The notes under the pieces are model-generated. The model saw only the letters and a list, made by a program, of their open reading frames with translations. It made no database searches and had not been told where the DNA came from. Below, piece after piece: positions 8,635 through 15,870 of a stretch of DNA of 21,405 nt. Positions within the stretch are counted from its first letter, which is position 1. Each line of letters starts with the position of its first letter. The stretch comes from Chloroflexota bacterium (GTDB lineage Bacteria > Chloroflexota > UBA6077), in NCBI GenBank assembly GCA_021788565.1, contig JAJYKO010000008.1, positions 1 through 21,405 on the forward strand, read 5' to 3'. Made by a program: the position numbers and the translations under genes.

Positions 8635-8998
8635 CGTTCGCTTCGGGATGCACGACGAACGCCACCCACTCGCCGACTTGGTCGGCAGCCGGCTCGGGCA
8701 ACTGCCTCACCCACCCGTCGATGTCGCGGCCCACTTTCGCCCAGTAATCCATGGCCGTCTCGTGGGACGTTCGCACCCACTGGCGAACCACGACCTTCTC
8801 CGTACCGTCTTCCAGATCCCGTTCGGCGATCAACTCCGTCCGAGCCACGGGAGCGGAATATTCCTGGGCGGAGCGTTCCATCACATCAAGGATCTCAACG
8901 AGTAGAGCTCTCACACTGGCTGGCACTCTCCGCAGGAGTTTCTTTGCGTCGGGCTGCACGTCCACATTCGCGGGGATCCCGGATAGAGGGTCTATCAT
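8621..8998 (-). CDS. Unknown partner of the HEPN protein
   Basis: A 125-residue soluble, acidic protein that I do not recognise. It starts MIDPLSGIPANVDVQPDAKK, has a helical middle (LLVEILDVMERSAQEY) and a tryptophan-containing C-terminal half (VVRQWVRTSHETAMDYW, DIDGWVRQL, GEWVAFVVHP). The ATG at 8996-8998 is chosen because AGGAGG sits 7 nt upstream; an in-frame ATG 12 codons earlier lacks a site. Its end overlaps the HEPN gene by 14 bp. Position first in a two-gene operon with a probable HEPN toxin suggests an antitoxin or regulator, but no DNA-binding or nucleotidyltransferase motif is visible, so this is only inference from context. Confidence 0.7.
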   Translation of the reverse strand: MIDPLSGIPANVDVQPDAKKLLRRVPASVRALLVEILDVMERSAQEYSAPVARTELIAERDLEDGTEKVVVRQWVRTSHETAMDYWAKVGRDIDGWVRQLPEPAADQVGEWVAFVVHPEANDAAA

Positions 8999-9430
8999 AG
9001 CTTTGCCTCCTGACTCTGCGAGGATGGCCGGCATCGGGTCGTGACCAGATTTCGCGCCGAGTAGTGTATCACGATCTACCGAGAGTTAGTCGGCCCGCGG
9101 CAGGCTCTTGCCGACGCGGCTACCCACGGGTCACCTCCTGCAGGTTTGCTCACGCTCGATCGGTATTCAGGCGATGCCCTGTCCTATTCGCACTGAACCC
9201 TGGGAGCGCTGCACTTCGAGAGAGGGGTCACGTTCAATGCCGTCGAAGCTGCTCCCCTTCTTGCGCCAGCGCAGCCTCGCGCCTGTCGGCCGCATCACTG
9301 AAGATGGACGCGTTGCAGCAACTAGGAGAATGGGCTATCCGGGTCTCTGGACTGGCCGCCTACGTTGTGTTTGCCCTCGTGAACACCGGCCCGAAATCGT
9401 CAGCAGCGATCCACGATGCCGAAGCCGGTG
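8999..9430. other. Gap with no secure gene; one weak small ORF
   Basis: The only frame worth noting is 9304-9441 on the plus strand (45 codons, MDALQQLGEWAIRVSGLAAY then VVFALVNTGPKSS), which has a short hydrophobic stretch that could span a membrane. It has no clear ribosome binding site and overlaps the 3' end of the SUKH gene tail to tail. The rest looks non-coding or heavily decayed. Confidence 0.4.
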
Positions 9431-9937
9431 CTAGAACCTAGTCTCCCCCGAGAGCCAGCTATCTATGAACGTGCGCAGGGACGGCGCCACCTTCGTTCGG
9501 CTGTCGTCCTCGTGGTCCCACACGTAGATGTCGCTGCTGACGATGTCCCCATTGGTGATCGCATACCCGAACATGTCCCCACATCCGGAATCCGCGCAGA
9601 ACAGGAATCCATCCAGTGAAAAGTAACCGCTATCCTCTTCGTTCGCCCACGCTCGCATACTAAGGTTCTCGTCTCGAATCTTATCCACGGACCAGAGTAG
9701 ATAGCCGGTGTCAACCACCCTATTCGTCCCTTGGGCAGTCGAGAACCTCATCCGGTCCATCACTCCGTCCGTCTCCATCAGGAACGCGACCAGTTCACTT
9801 CGAAACCTCGCTCCCAGCGCAGCTTCCACGTCTGCAATGGCGCCTCGCGTAGTTGGTGGATAGAAGATCGGCTCGCACGAGAAATCGTCCGGGGGCCGGA
9901 GGGTGTACGCGTGCAATATCCACTGACGCCAGCACAT
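9431..9937 (-). CDS. SMI1/KNR4 (SUKH) family protein
   Basis: A 168-residue protein with the SUKH superfamily pattern: an N-terminal helix IADVEAALGARFRSELVAFL followed by METDGV (about residues 34-59), a central LLWSVDKI segment, then LDGFLFCADSGCGDMFGYAI, DIYVWDHEDDS and a final SLRTFIDSWL helix. SUKH proteins often act as immunity proteins that bind and neutralise polymorphic toxin nucleases. No toxin gene lies next to it, so it may be an orphan immunity gene of the kind kept in accessory regions. The ATG at 9935-9937 is preceded by GAGGAG about 9 nt upstream, which supports this start. Confidence 0.8.
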   Translation of the reverse strand: MCWRQWILHAYTLRPPDDFSCEPIFYPPTTRGAIADVEAALGARFRSELVAFLMETDGVMDRMRFSTAQGTNRVVDTGYLLWSVDKIRDENLSMRAWANEEDSGYFSLDGFLFCADSGCGDMFGYAITNGDIVSSDIYVWDHEDDSRTKVAPSLRTFIDSWLSGETRF

Positions 9938-10483
9938 GACTCAGACTCCTCGGGCGGCTAGGTCAGGTTTGAGTGCCACTTCCGCTCTCAGAATACCTGA
10001 ACGATAGGCCTGCAGGAAATGGCCCGACTCAGGTCGTTCTTGGCCCAACGAGCCGGATGGCCACCTGAGAGGAAACCCGTCGGCGCAGTTCGGAGTCGAA
10101 GCTTTCCCCTTCATGCTCTCGCTCTAGGACTAGCCGCCAGCCGTTGCCGCTGCGCATTGCCGCGCTTTCCCCCGGCATCACCACGGCTGCGTCGTCGCCG
10201 GCAGCACGAACGGCAGCCAACACCGCTGGCCCTGCTGCGGCAAACGATACCACGACTCTATCTCTGGTCTGGGGCAAAACTCGTAGGGCAGCACGTCCTC
10301 CTGGGATCGGCTAGCCGCGCACCGAGGTGCGCACGAGATTCAGCCTTTCTACTCCGATCCAGGCAATATGGGTAGTGGCGAGAACGGCTGGCCGAGGGAG
10401 CCAGATCGCCTATACGACTTTCAGCTTGCTGCCGTGGACGAGGCGAGCTGTGGTGCGAGATGATCCCGGCGGTCGCCGGCAAA
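9938..10483. other. No convincing gene (546 bp)
   Basis: Open frames exist on both strands. One on the minus strand at 10029-10277 ends VSSQVAIRLVGPRTT and looks somewhat protein-like, but it begins at a TTG without a ribosome binding site and has no recognisable family. It may be a decayed gene end. Confidence 0.5.
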
Positions 10484-10512
10484 TTGCGATAGTGTCACTT
10501 TAGTGATATAAG
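10484..10512 (+). promoter_or_regulatory. Promoter with palindromic operator for the HTH gene
   Basis: TTGCGA at 10484-10489 and TATAAG at 10507-10512 are separated by 17 nt. The spacer contains a perfect palindrome, TCACT-TT-AGTGA (10495-10506), a likely operator for autoregulation by the HTH antitoxin. Transcription from here would start near 10519, after the GTG at 10514. Confidence 0.6.
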
Positions 10513-10549
10513 TGTGGGTATCCACAGCTTCCGCGATAGGGGGCCGATG

Positions 10550-10948
10550 ATGGCGACGACGATCAAACCGGAAACCCTGGATGTCCTTGCCCGGCTGGAG
10601 CGCGAGCTGGCCAGCGCGGGGCGCAGTGAGGAGGTAGAGGCACTCCGAGATGCCTTGACCGCACTAGCCCGTCCCGAACGGGGTCTGCTCACCACCGGCC
10701 AGGCCGCTGATAGGCTGGGCGTCTCCATAACCACGGTGAAGGAGTGGATCAAGAGGGAAACGCTGAGGGGCGTGGACACCGGCACCCGATGGCTCGTATC
10801 CGAGGAGAGCGTGGAGCGGATACTTCGGATCCGAAGGACTATCGCCGAGATCGATGAGGAGGGCTATCCCACTCCCGAGGAGATCTACGAACTGACGAAG
10901 AAGGTGCGCCGGCAGATGGCCTCCGACAAGAGGGCCGCGGGTGCCTGA
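10550..10948 (+). CDS. HTH (excisionase/MerR-like) antitoxin-type protein
   Basis: A 132-residue protein with a helical N-terminus, then a winged-helix/excisionase-type DNA-binding segment at about residues 46-95: LLTTGQAADRLGVSITTVKE, then WIKRETLRGVDTGTRWLVSE. The tail YPTPEEIYELTKKVRRQMAS is typical of antitoxins whose C-terminus wraps a toxin. The ATG at 10550 is preferred: the G-run at 10539-10543 lies 6 nt upstream and the predicted transcription start (near 10519) excludes the upstream GTG at 10514; ATG at 10547 is a close alternative. The gene overlaps the following PIN toxin gene by 8 bp, the usual antitoxin-toxin coupling. It probably represses its own promoter through the palindrome at 10495-10506. 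Confidence 0.8.
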   Translation: MATTIKPETLDVLARLERELASAGRSEEVEALRDALTALARPERGLLTTGQAADRLGVSITTVKEWIKRETLRGVDTGTRWLVSEESVERILRIRRTIAEIDEEGYPTPEEIYELTKKVRRQMASDKRAAGA

Positions 10949-11262
10949 AGGCTCTCTCTTTGAGCGTGTGACCCTGGACTCAAGCGTTCTCCTGGGGTCA
11001 AGGGAGCCAGAGCTCCTGGCCGCCGCGGACTTGGGATACTACCGTGGCTACTGGTCCAGCTGGATCATGGCAGAATTCGCCCGAGTGCGGGCCGAATGGA
11101 TCATCCGCCGTGCTGCGAGGGAGTCACTCGGAAGGAGCGAGGCGGAACAGCATCACCATCCTGAACGGCGACGGCTTCCTAATCGCCCTATACCAGGCCC
11201 ATCCGGAAGCGAAGGCTGCCGCAGCCGAGTACCTGAGCCGGCGCAAGCAGCCTGGGTGGTGA
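10941..11262 (+). pseudogene. PIN-domain toxin, decayed by internal deletion and frameshift
   Basis: The gene starts with GTG at 10941 inside the HTH gene. The first ~65 codons read FERVTLDSSVLLGSREPELL and then WSSWIMAEFARVRAEWIIRR, matching the start of PIN-domain ribonucleases, with the first acidic residue Asp13 intact. Near 11145 the frame shifts by one: the downstream frame continues ITILNGDGFLIALYQAHPEA, then KAAAAEYLSRR, the expected C-terminal end. The central part of the domain, with the remaining metal-binding acidic residues, is missing (estimated ~100 residues compared with relatives of this HTH-PIN pair; from memory). The toxin should be inactive while the antitoxin gene is intact. 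Confidence 0.65.
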
Positions 11263-11363
11263 TGAGCTACAGGTTCATCCCCGCGTGCTCCAGGAAGCCG
11301 CTGCCCGGAAAACGTCGCGACCGCGCGTGACGTCAGGAATCAGCCGCGGTGCGAGATGGTCGC

Positions 11364-11392
11364 TTGCTACCCGACACAGCAACGAATATAGT
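11364..11392 (+). promoter_or_regulatory. Promoter of the DUF433/DUF5615 module
   Basis: TTGCTA at 11364-11369 and TATAGT at 11387-11392, spaced 17 nt. In the partial duplicate at 12533-12731 the matching positions read CTGCTA and TGTAGT, a weaker promoter. Confidence 0.5.
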
Positions 11393-11428
11393 CTGAGAGG
11401 GAAAATCGGTCGCGCCGCTGCTCCCGGT

Positions 11429-11451
11429 TCAACCCAGGTTGACGCTCAACC
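11429..11451 (+). promoter_or_regulatory. Probable operator made of three TCAACC half-sites
   Basis: TCAACC (11429-11434), CA, GGTTGA (11437-11442), CGC, TCAACC (11446-11451): three alternating half-sites forming two overlapping palindromes, just before the ribosome binding site GGAGG (11455-11459). The block is unchanged in the decayed duplicate (12616-12638). Likely bound by the antitoxin or toxin-antitoxin complex. Confidence 0.55.
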
Positions 11452-11467
11452 GACGGAGGCAACTGAG

Positions 11468-11719
11468 ATGATAAAAGATCAAGAGCTGCTGGACAGGATA
11501 ATCGTCGACCCCAAGGTCATGACCGGAAAGCCTGTAATCAAGGGGACACGCTTAACCGTTGGATACATTCTGAACTTGCTGGCTCACGGAGCGACGACGA
11601 CGAGCATCCTGGATGAGTATGAGGGCCTCACCGAGGAAGACGTTCAAGCCTGCATTCTTTTCGCGACGAAGTGCCTGGAGGATGCTGCGTTCATGCCGCT
11701 GATAGCGGAGAGCGCGTAA
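11468..11719 (+). CDS. DUF433 family antitoxin
   Basis: An 83-residue DUF433 protein, the antitoxin half of a type II module. The family signature is clear: RIIVDPKVMTGKPVIKGTRL (residues 10-29), then TVGYILNLLAHGATTTSILD and an EYEGLTEEDVQACILFATK helix that forms the winged-helix-like DNA-binding domain. It should bind the TCAACC operator upstream and repress the operon. The ATG at 11468 follows GGAGG by 8 nt. The next gene starts directly after its stop codon without a spacer, so both are translated from one message. The 5' part of this gene and its control region are duplicated at 12533-12731. Confidence 0.88.
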   Translation: MIKDQELLDRIIVDPKVMTGKPVIKGTRLTVGYILNLLAHGATTTSILDEYEGLTEEDVQACILFATKCLEDAAFMPLIAESA

Positions 11720-12076
11720 GTGCGCTTCATGGTAGATGAATGTACGGGTCCGGCGGTAGCCCGCTGGCTACGCGAGCACAACCACGAGGTGTTCTCGGTA
11801 TACGAGCAAGCTCGCGGAATGGCTGATGACGATATCATCCAAAAAGCATTTGACGAAAGCTGGATTCTCATCACTAACGACAGACACTTCGGCGATCGGG
11901 TTTACCGAGAGCGACGCCAACACAAGGGAATCATCTTGCTTCGGCTCGAGGATGAACGGCCCAACAACAAGATCGACGCTATCCAGCGTCTCCTGAAGGG
12001 TTACGCCGAACAATTGACTGATCACTTTATCGTGGTCACTGAGAAGCAGATCCGTATAGGTCGCGCCTCCCGATAG
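11720..12076 (+). CDS. DUF5615 PIN-like toxin
   Basis: A 118-residue PIN-like (DUF5615) protein, the predicted toxin partner of the DUF433 protein. It starts MRFMVDECTGPAVARWLREH with the acidic pair Asp6-Glu7, contains ARGMADDDIIQKAFDESWIL with more acidic residues (36-38), and has the ITNDRHFGD segment (51-59) that resembles the T-x-D-x-DF motif of the family. These acidic residues would bind metal for RNA cleavage; activity is inferred from family. The start is a GTG immediately after the DUF433 stop; an ATG three codons on is possible. Length is normal for the family and no disruption is seen, so this is the one complete toxin-antitoxin pair in the window. Confidence 0.85.
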   Translation: MRFMVDECTGPAVARWLREHNHEVFSVYEQARGMADDDIIQKAFDESWILITNDRHFGDRVYRERRQHKGIILLRLEDERPNNKIDAIQRLLKGYAEQLTDHFIVVTEKQIRIGRASR

Positions 12077-12217
12077 GCCGCTGAAATCACGAGCAGCCTG
12101 ATTCCTTCCCGCTCCCCGCTTACCTCGGTTGCTGAACCGGTGTCAGCGTCAATTGTATGGGAGCTGCTTAGAAAGATGGGACGGAGAACGCCACTTGGAT
12201 AGCCTGATAGAGCTGCT

Positions 12218-12454
12218 ATGAGACGCTACACAATCTTGCTGGACCCAGACCCCGAGGACGGGAGCTACACCGTTACTGTCCCCGCGCTGCCTGGGATAGT
12301 CACCCAGGGTCGAGACCTGGACGAAGCTATAGCAATGGCGAAGGATGCCATCCGCTGCCACATCAACGGCCTTCTTAAGGACGGTGAGCCGATCCCTGAG
12401 GAGGAACAGCCCCCGAAGCTGCTGAGCGTCGAAGTAGACGAGCCAGCCGCGTAA
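12218..12454 (+). CDS. hicB: HicB-like antitoxin, copy 2
   Basis: A 78-residue HicB-like protein nearly identical to the copy at 7999-8235; the differences I see are D/E swaps around residue 34, T to I, D to N and I to V. It carries the same VPALPGIVTQG core and GLLKDGEPIPEEE tail. As with copy 1, no HicA gene is adjacent. Upstream, the short leader frame is shortened (ATGGGACGG, then a TAG) although the last codons before the ATG (CTGATAGAGCTGCT) are kept. Similarity extends some 30 bp past the stop codon, so the repeated unit is larger than the gene. It sits between the intact DUF433 control region and its decayed duplicate. Confidence 0.85.
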   Translation: MRRYTILLDPDPEDGSYTVTVPALPGIVTQGRDLDEAIAMAKDAIRCHINGLLKDGEPIPEEEQPPKLLSVEVDEPAA

Positions 12455-12532
12455 ACGGCCATAGCTACCACGAAGGACAGGCTTCATGCTTGAGCACGAA
12501 GTTCGCGCTCGCCGCCATAGATCACGGTAGTC

Positions 12533-12731
12533 CGCGGCGCTAAATGGTCGCCTGCTACCCGGCATCGCAAAGAATGTAGTCCAAGAGGGAAATCGGTCGC
12601 GCCGTCGCTCCCGGTTCAACCCAGGTTGACGCTCAACCGACGGAGGCAATTGAGACGATGAAAGATAAAGGCCGCTGGATAGCATAATCGTCGATCCCAA
12701 GATCATCACTGGAAAGCCTGTAATCAAGTAG
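12533..12731 (+). pseudogene. Decayed duplicate of the DUF433 control region and gene start
   Basis: Corresponds to 11345-11543. It includes the weakened promoter, the unchanged 43-bp block with operator and ribosome binding site (12607-12649 versus 11420-11462), and the first ~25 codons of the DUF433 gene. The coding part has a small deletion that shifts the frame: from ATG at 12658 it reads MKDKGRWIA then TAA. The similarity ends at GTAATCAAG, the codons for VIK. Confidence 0.8.
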
Positions 12732-12755
12732 GGCCTTCTCAACGTCGCTCATGGC

Positions 12756-12847
12756 TGTCATTCCGAGCGAAGCGAGGAATCTCTCCAGCGTGGTCATGCG
12801 GGCCGTAGGCTCCGCCGGACAGGCCCTTCGCTCCGATCAGGGTGACA
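12756..12847. repeat. Intergenic inverted repeat (TGTCATTCCGAGCGAAG family)
   Basis: Arm 12756-12772 (TGTCATTCCGAGCGAAG) pairs imperfectly with 12826-12847 (CTTCGCTCCGATCAGGGTGACA). The sequence resembles a widespread 'GTCATTCCGAGCG' intergenic palindrome (recalled). Confidence 0.6.
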
Positions 12848-12857
12848 ACGAGAAAGC

Positions 12858-13045
12858 CTTGGGCTGGGAGAACAAGGAGCGCGGAGGGGCGGTTCTATCC
12901 CTCTCTCATCACACTGGAGCCTGCCATACACGAAGCAGCAAGTTGAAGCGAGACGCAGTAGGCGCACCCGGAGGTGTAAGTGGTTAGAAGAGCGAAGGGC
13001 CCTGGGGCAGGCAGACGCGTCTAACCCTTCGGCACAATATCCATT
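12858..13045. repeat. Dispersed ~200-bp repeat, copy C (diverged)
   Basis: Weaker copy of the element at 3000-3196 and 18686-18886. Shared landmarks in the same order: AGAACAAGGAGC, CACACTGGAGC, CGAAGCAGCAAG, GGAGGTG and the terminal GCGTCTAACCCTTCGGCACA then ATATCCATTA. The remaining stretch 13046-13471 has no convincing gene. Confidence 0.5.
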
Positions 13046-13471
13046 AGACCGACAGTATTGGCGGGTAAACCCGGGGTAGCCCCAATCCGGGGTTTCGTGA
13101 CTAAGGCTTCACCTGGCGGGTGAATAGCGCGAGTCTGCTGGAAGGGATGCATCTTCTGTTGGGGTGCAGCTTTCCGGCGAGCCTGGCACACCGGCTGGGA
13201 AGGAGGTGTACCGGGATCTGCCAAGATCTTCCCCTCTCGAACCCAACGTCATCGAGCCCAGCCCGTCTCCTTCTTCACCCAACAGGTGCACCTTAGGTGA
13301 CGAATCTCCGGATTAGGGGTGGAGGCGGTGTATTGACGTCGGGCCTATACTCTTCACCAATAGCTTTTTGGTTCCAACACGCGGTCTCTTTCGAAGAGGA
13401 TGGAGATACAGGGCCGGCCAGGTGAGCGCAAGCTGCCTCGGCTGGCCCTTTGCTTTGGAGGAGGAGTTCGG

Positions 13472-13972
13472 ATGAAGCGCCTGGCCCAACCCCAGCCCAC
13501 GTTCAATCTGGGTTTCAAGACTGTCGCTGACCAGATCCCCGACATCGTCGGTCAGCCTCTGCTGAGCGAACACTACGGGGCCAAAGGCGACTCCCTGCAA
13601 CAGACATTCAAAGGGCTCTTGGTCTGGCGAAAGGCCGACAACTGTACCGCCTTCACCAATGGCTACATTACCTGGATCAACGGACTGTACGGCATCCAGA
13701 GTCGGCTGAATACCGACCGGTTCGACTGGGAGAAGTCAGGGACGCCCCCGGCTTCCCCCAAGGTTACGGGCGCGTGGTCTCAGGTTGGAAGCCCTCCGGG
13801 CACCGCGGCAAATGTCACCAACCTTACCACCCTGGAGTGGCAGCCGTGCTGGAGGACCAACCTGATGCCAATCCCGGCTCCTTACTTCCGCAGCGGCCAA
13901 GCACTACCGGGCAACGCACCCAACCAGCAACGAGTCCACGCCGGCAGGTGCGAAGGGGAGCTGGAAGGGTGA
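13472..13972 (+). CDS. Conserved-domain protein lacking a signal peptide, possibly 5'-truncated
   Basis: A 166-residue protein with a motif I recall from extracellular Chloroflexota proteins: GLLVWRKADNCTAFTNGYIT at about residues 48-67, then WINGLYGIQSRLNTDRFDWE (68-87). Its second half is Pro/Gly/Thr-rich (TGAWSQVGSPPGTAANVTNL). That domain normally sits at the C-terminal side of exported proteins, yet no signal peptide is visible here, so an N-terminal part may be lost. The ATG at 13472 follows GGAGGAGG by about 8 nt and is a good start. Its stop overlaps the next gene by 4 bp (GTGA), indicating a two-gene operon with the lipoprotein. Function unknown. Confidence 0.7.
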   Translation: MKRLAQPQPTFNLGFKTVADQIPDIVGQPLLSEHYGAKGDSLQQTFKGLLVWRKADNCTAFTNGYITWINGLYGIQSRLNTDRFDWEKSGTPPASPKVTGAWSQVGSPPGTAANVTNLTTLEWQPCWRTNLMPIPAPYFRSGQALPGNAPNQQRVHAGRCEGELEG

Positions 13973-15507
13973 AAACGCGAGAGCGGATCGTGCTGATCCT
14001 GTTGGGATCGATCCTCGCCCTCGGTGGTGCCGGGGGCTGCGGTCCGGCCGCCCCTGCTGCTACCACGGTCACTGCGGTGGGCGTGTCGGGGACGGAAACC
14101 GCCGGACCGGGGACGCCATCGGTGGCCACGCCCGGGACGGAAACGCCGGCTGAGTCTCCTTCGCCCGCTACGCTTGAGCCCACTTCCACGGCCGCCCCGA
14201 CGGCGACCCAGGTGGCCGCCACCTCGGCGCTTTCTCCCTGCAGCCTGCCCTATTTCCCCGTCGCCCAGGGGGCACAGTGGCAGTATCGAGAGACGGACCC
14301 GGGGGTCAGCACTACCCAGACCGACACCTGGGGGATCGGCCTGGTTCGGGGAGGCTTCGTCCGAGGCATGCCCTCTCCCAGTGGCCGCGTCCCCCCAGCC
14401 TCCTCCCCCTTCTCCTCCCGCTGGACATGCTCCGCGGGAGGGCTGACTGATACACGGCTACCCGTCTGGCTCACCCTCTTTGGCCTTCAAGGCACCAGCC
14501 GCGCCGGCGTCACGCTGCCGGCCGCTGGCAAGTGGCACGCCGGCGCATCCTGGGCCGAGGTGTACGCCGTCAGCGGGAAGGTCCAGGCGGACAGCAAGGT
14601 GCTGGAGCAGTACAGCGGAACGATCCGGGTGGCCAGCAAGATGGCCGGACCGGAGAAGGTCACGGTGCCCGCGGGCACCTTCGATGCCATGCGGGTGGAC
14701 TCGACGTTCCTCGCGAACTATACCAAGGTCTCCCTTCCGGCGGCGGGGAAAACCGAGCCTCCGATGCGGTTTGTGGCCATGCGCCGCACGAGCTGGTACG
14801 CCCCGAACGTCGGCAGGGTGAAGGACGTGGTGACGATCTTGAGCCAGCAGCTGACGCCGCAGCCGGGCCAGCAGGGGCTGACCGGCTCGGGCAACGCTCA
14901 GGCTAGCCCCACCGTCTTCGAGCTGACGGCATACCATCTGGGCGGGACGGCCGGGGGAAGCGGCCCGAACGCGGCCCCACCTCCCGCGAACACGGTCCCT
15001 CCGGGTGCTCCGCAACCCGAAACGTCCACGACCGTTCCGGCGACCTCTCCTGACCCTGCCGTCGTCGCCCACGACGAGGCCGTCGTGTCCGCCACGCTCG
15101 GCAACTGCGCGGCGTTCAGAGGCCCGAATGGGAGCTGCCCCTTCGGCCCGGTCGTGCCTACCTCGGATGGCTCTGGGAACCTGCTCTACGGGTTCTCCTC
15201 CCAGACGACTGGGGACGACTGCTTCCGAGGCATCGCGTACTTCTTCGACGGCGAGAGGCTCCTGGGCAACACGAGCCAGTTGCCGCCGAACAGCATCGGC
15301 GGGGTTGTGGCGATGCATGCGGCAGGACCGCGGCGGTTCGCCGTCGGGTACGGGGTGAGCCCCTCGAAGTTGACGAGCTGCGCGGAGAACGGGTCCGCCG
15401 GAACGGACACCTACGTCTACGGCTGGAACGGCTCCCGCATGTTCCTGGTGTCGGGCACGCCTCCAGCCCCTCCCAAGGTCATCGTGGGCTCAGCCGCGGA
15501 TAGGTGA
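13969..15507 (+). CDS. Secreted lipoprotein, two-domain, Thr/Pro-rich linkers
   Basis: A 512-residue protein with a lipoprotein-type leader: basic KTRER, then IVLILLGSILALGGAGG, with Cys24 the candidate lipid attachment site. An Ala/Thr/Pro-rich linker follows (to about residue 85). Domain 1 (about 85-300) begins PYFPVAQGAQWQYRETDPG and includes EKVTVPAGTFDAMRVDSTF and TSWYAPNVGRVKDV, a pattern of outer beta-rich lipoproteins. A second linker leads to domain 2 (about 370-505), with FFDGERLLGNTS and a GWNG segment, plus several cysteines; it resembles LppP/LprE-like lipoproteins, but I am not sure. Start GTG at 13969, coupled to the upstream gene by a 4-bp overlap. The role is unknown; probably a cell-surface binding protein. 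Confidence 0.8.
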   Translation: MKTRERIVLILLGSILALGGAGGCGPAAPAATTVTAVGVSGTETAGPGTPSVATPGTETPAESPSPATLEPTSTAAPTATQVAATSALSPCSLPYFPVAQGAQWQYRETDPGVSTTQTDTWGIGLVRGGFVRGMPSPSGRVPPASSPFSSRWTCSAGGLTDTRLPVWLTLFGLQGTSRAGVTLPAAGKWHAGASWAEVYAVSGKVQADSKVLEQYSGTIRVASKMAGPEKVTVPAGTFDAMRVDSTFLANYTKVSLPAAGKTEPPMRFVAMRRTSWYAPNVGRVKDVVTILSQQLTPQPGQQGLTGSGNAQASPTVFELTAYHLGGTAGGSGPNAAPPPANTVPPGAPQPETSTTVPATSPDPAVVAHDEAVVSATLGNCAAFRGPNGSCPFGPVVPTSDGSGNLLYGFSSQTTGDDCFRGIAYFFDGERLLGNTSQLPPNSIGGVVAMHAAGPRRFAVGYGVSPSKLTSCAENGSAGTDTYVYGWNGSRMFLVSGTPPAPPKVIVGSAADR

Positions 15508-15625
15508 TACGGCCGAGGCGCGGGCTCGTCAGTGGGCACTCGTCGAGTCCACGATCAACCAGGTGGTGAGCAAGCGCATGGTGAAGAAGCAGCAGATGCA
15601 GCGGACTCCCGAGGGTGCTAGATGA
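15506..15625 (+). pseudogene. C-terminal remnant of a transposase
   Basis: An open stretch reads ARARQWALVESTINQVVSKR then MVKKQQMQRTPEGAR before a stop. This matches the 'ESTINQVVSKR-x-VKKQQM-x-W-x-P-x-GAH' end of ISKra4-type DDE transposases from memory (W replaced by R and the end cut). No inverted terminal repeat was found. It begins right at the stop of the lipoprotein gene. The following gap to 15870 holds only a strong AAGGAGGTGA sequence at about 15756 with no proper gene behind it. Confidence 0.6.
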
Positions 15626-15828
15626 GGAACCTCTTTCCCCAACAATGTGAAGTGTCATGTGAGGCAGTCCAATCCCAGGAAGTCTTCTGAGATTCCTTTG
15701 ATCTTTCGAGAACAGAGCGTAATCCGCGCGAGGGTCCCGTGTCTCATCAACTGAAAGGAGGTGAGGCACCGGACCACGAGGCGAGGACACCCCTGACTGA
15801 CTTGGGCCGGTCCCGAAGCCATTGATAC

Positions 15829-15853
15829 GGAACTTCCAAGATCAAAGGAACTT
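15829..15853 (+). promoter_or_regulatory. Direct repeat GGAACTT upstream of the secreted-protein gene
   Basis: GGAACTT at 15829-15835 and again at 15847-15853, 18 bp apart. GGAAC is the classical -35 element of many ECF sigma promoters. No clear partner -10 box is visible, so this is only a candidate site for the downstream sigma factor. Confidence 0.3.
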
Positions 15854-15870
15854 AGCAGGAGGCTTCTGAA

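Noticed and set aside
10029..10277. Minus-strand frame ending VSSQVAIRLVGPRTT
   Set aside because: TTG start, no ribosome binding site and no recognisable family; noted only as a possible remnant.
11426..11452. GGTTCAACCC resembling a tRNA T-loop
   Set aside because: No acceptor, D or anticodon arms fit around it; the sequence is better explained as an operator.
13046..13471. Possible riboswitch or RNA element before the domain-protein gene
   Set aside because: Several short inverted repeats are present but none matches a known riboswitch core that I can verify by eye.
15756..15793. Strong AAGGAGGTGA ribosome site followed by a GTG
   Set aside because: The GTG frame is only 11 codons (VRHRTTRRGHP), unlikely to be a gene.
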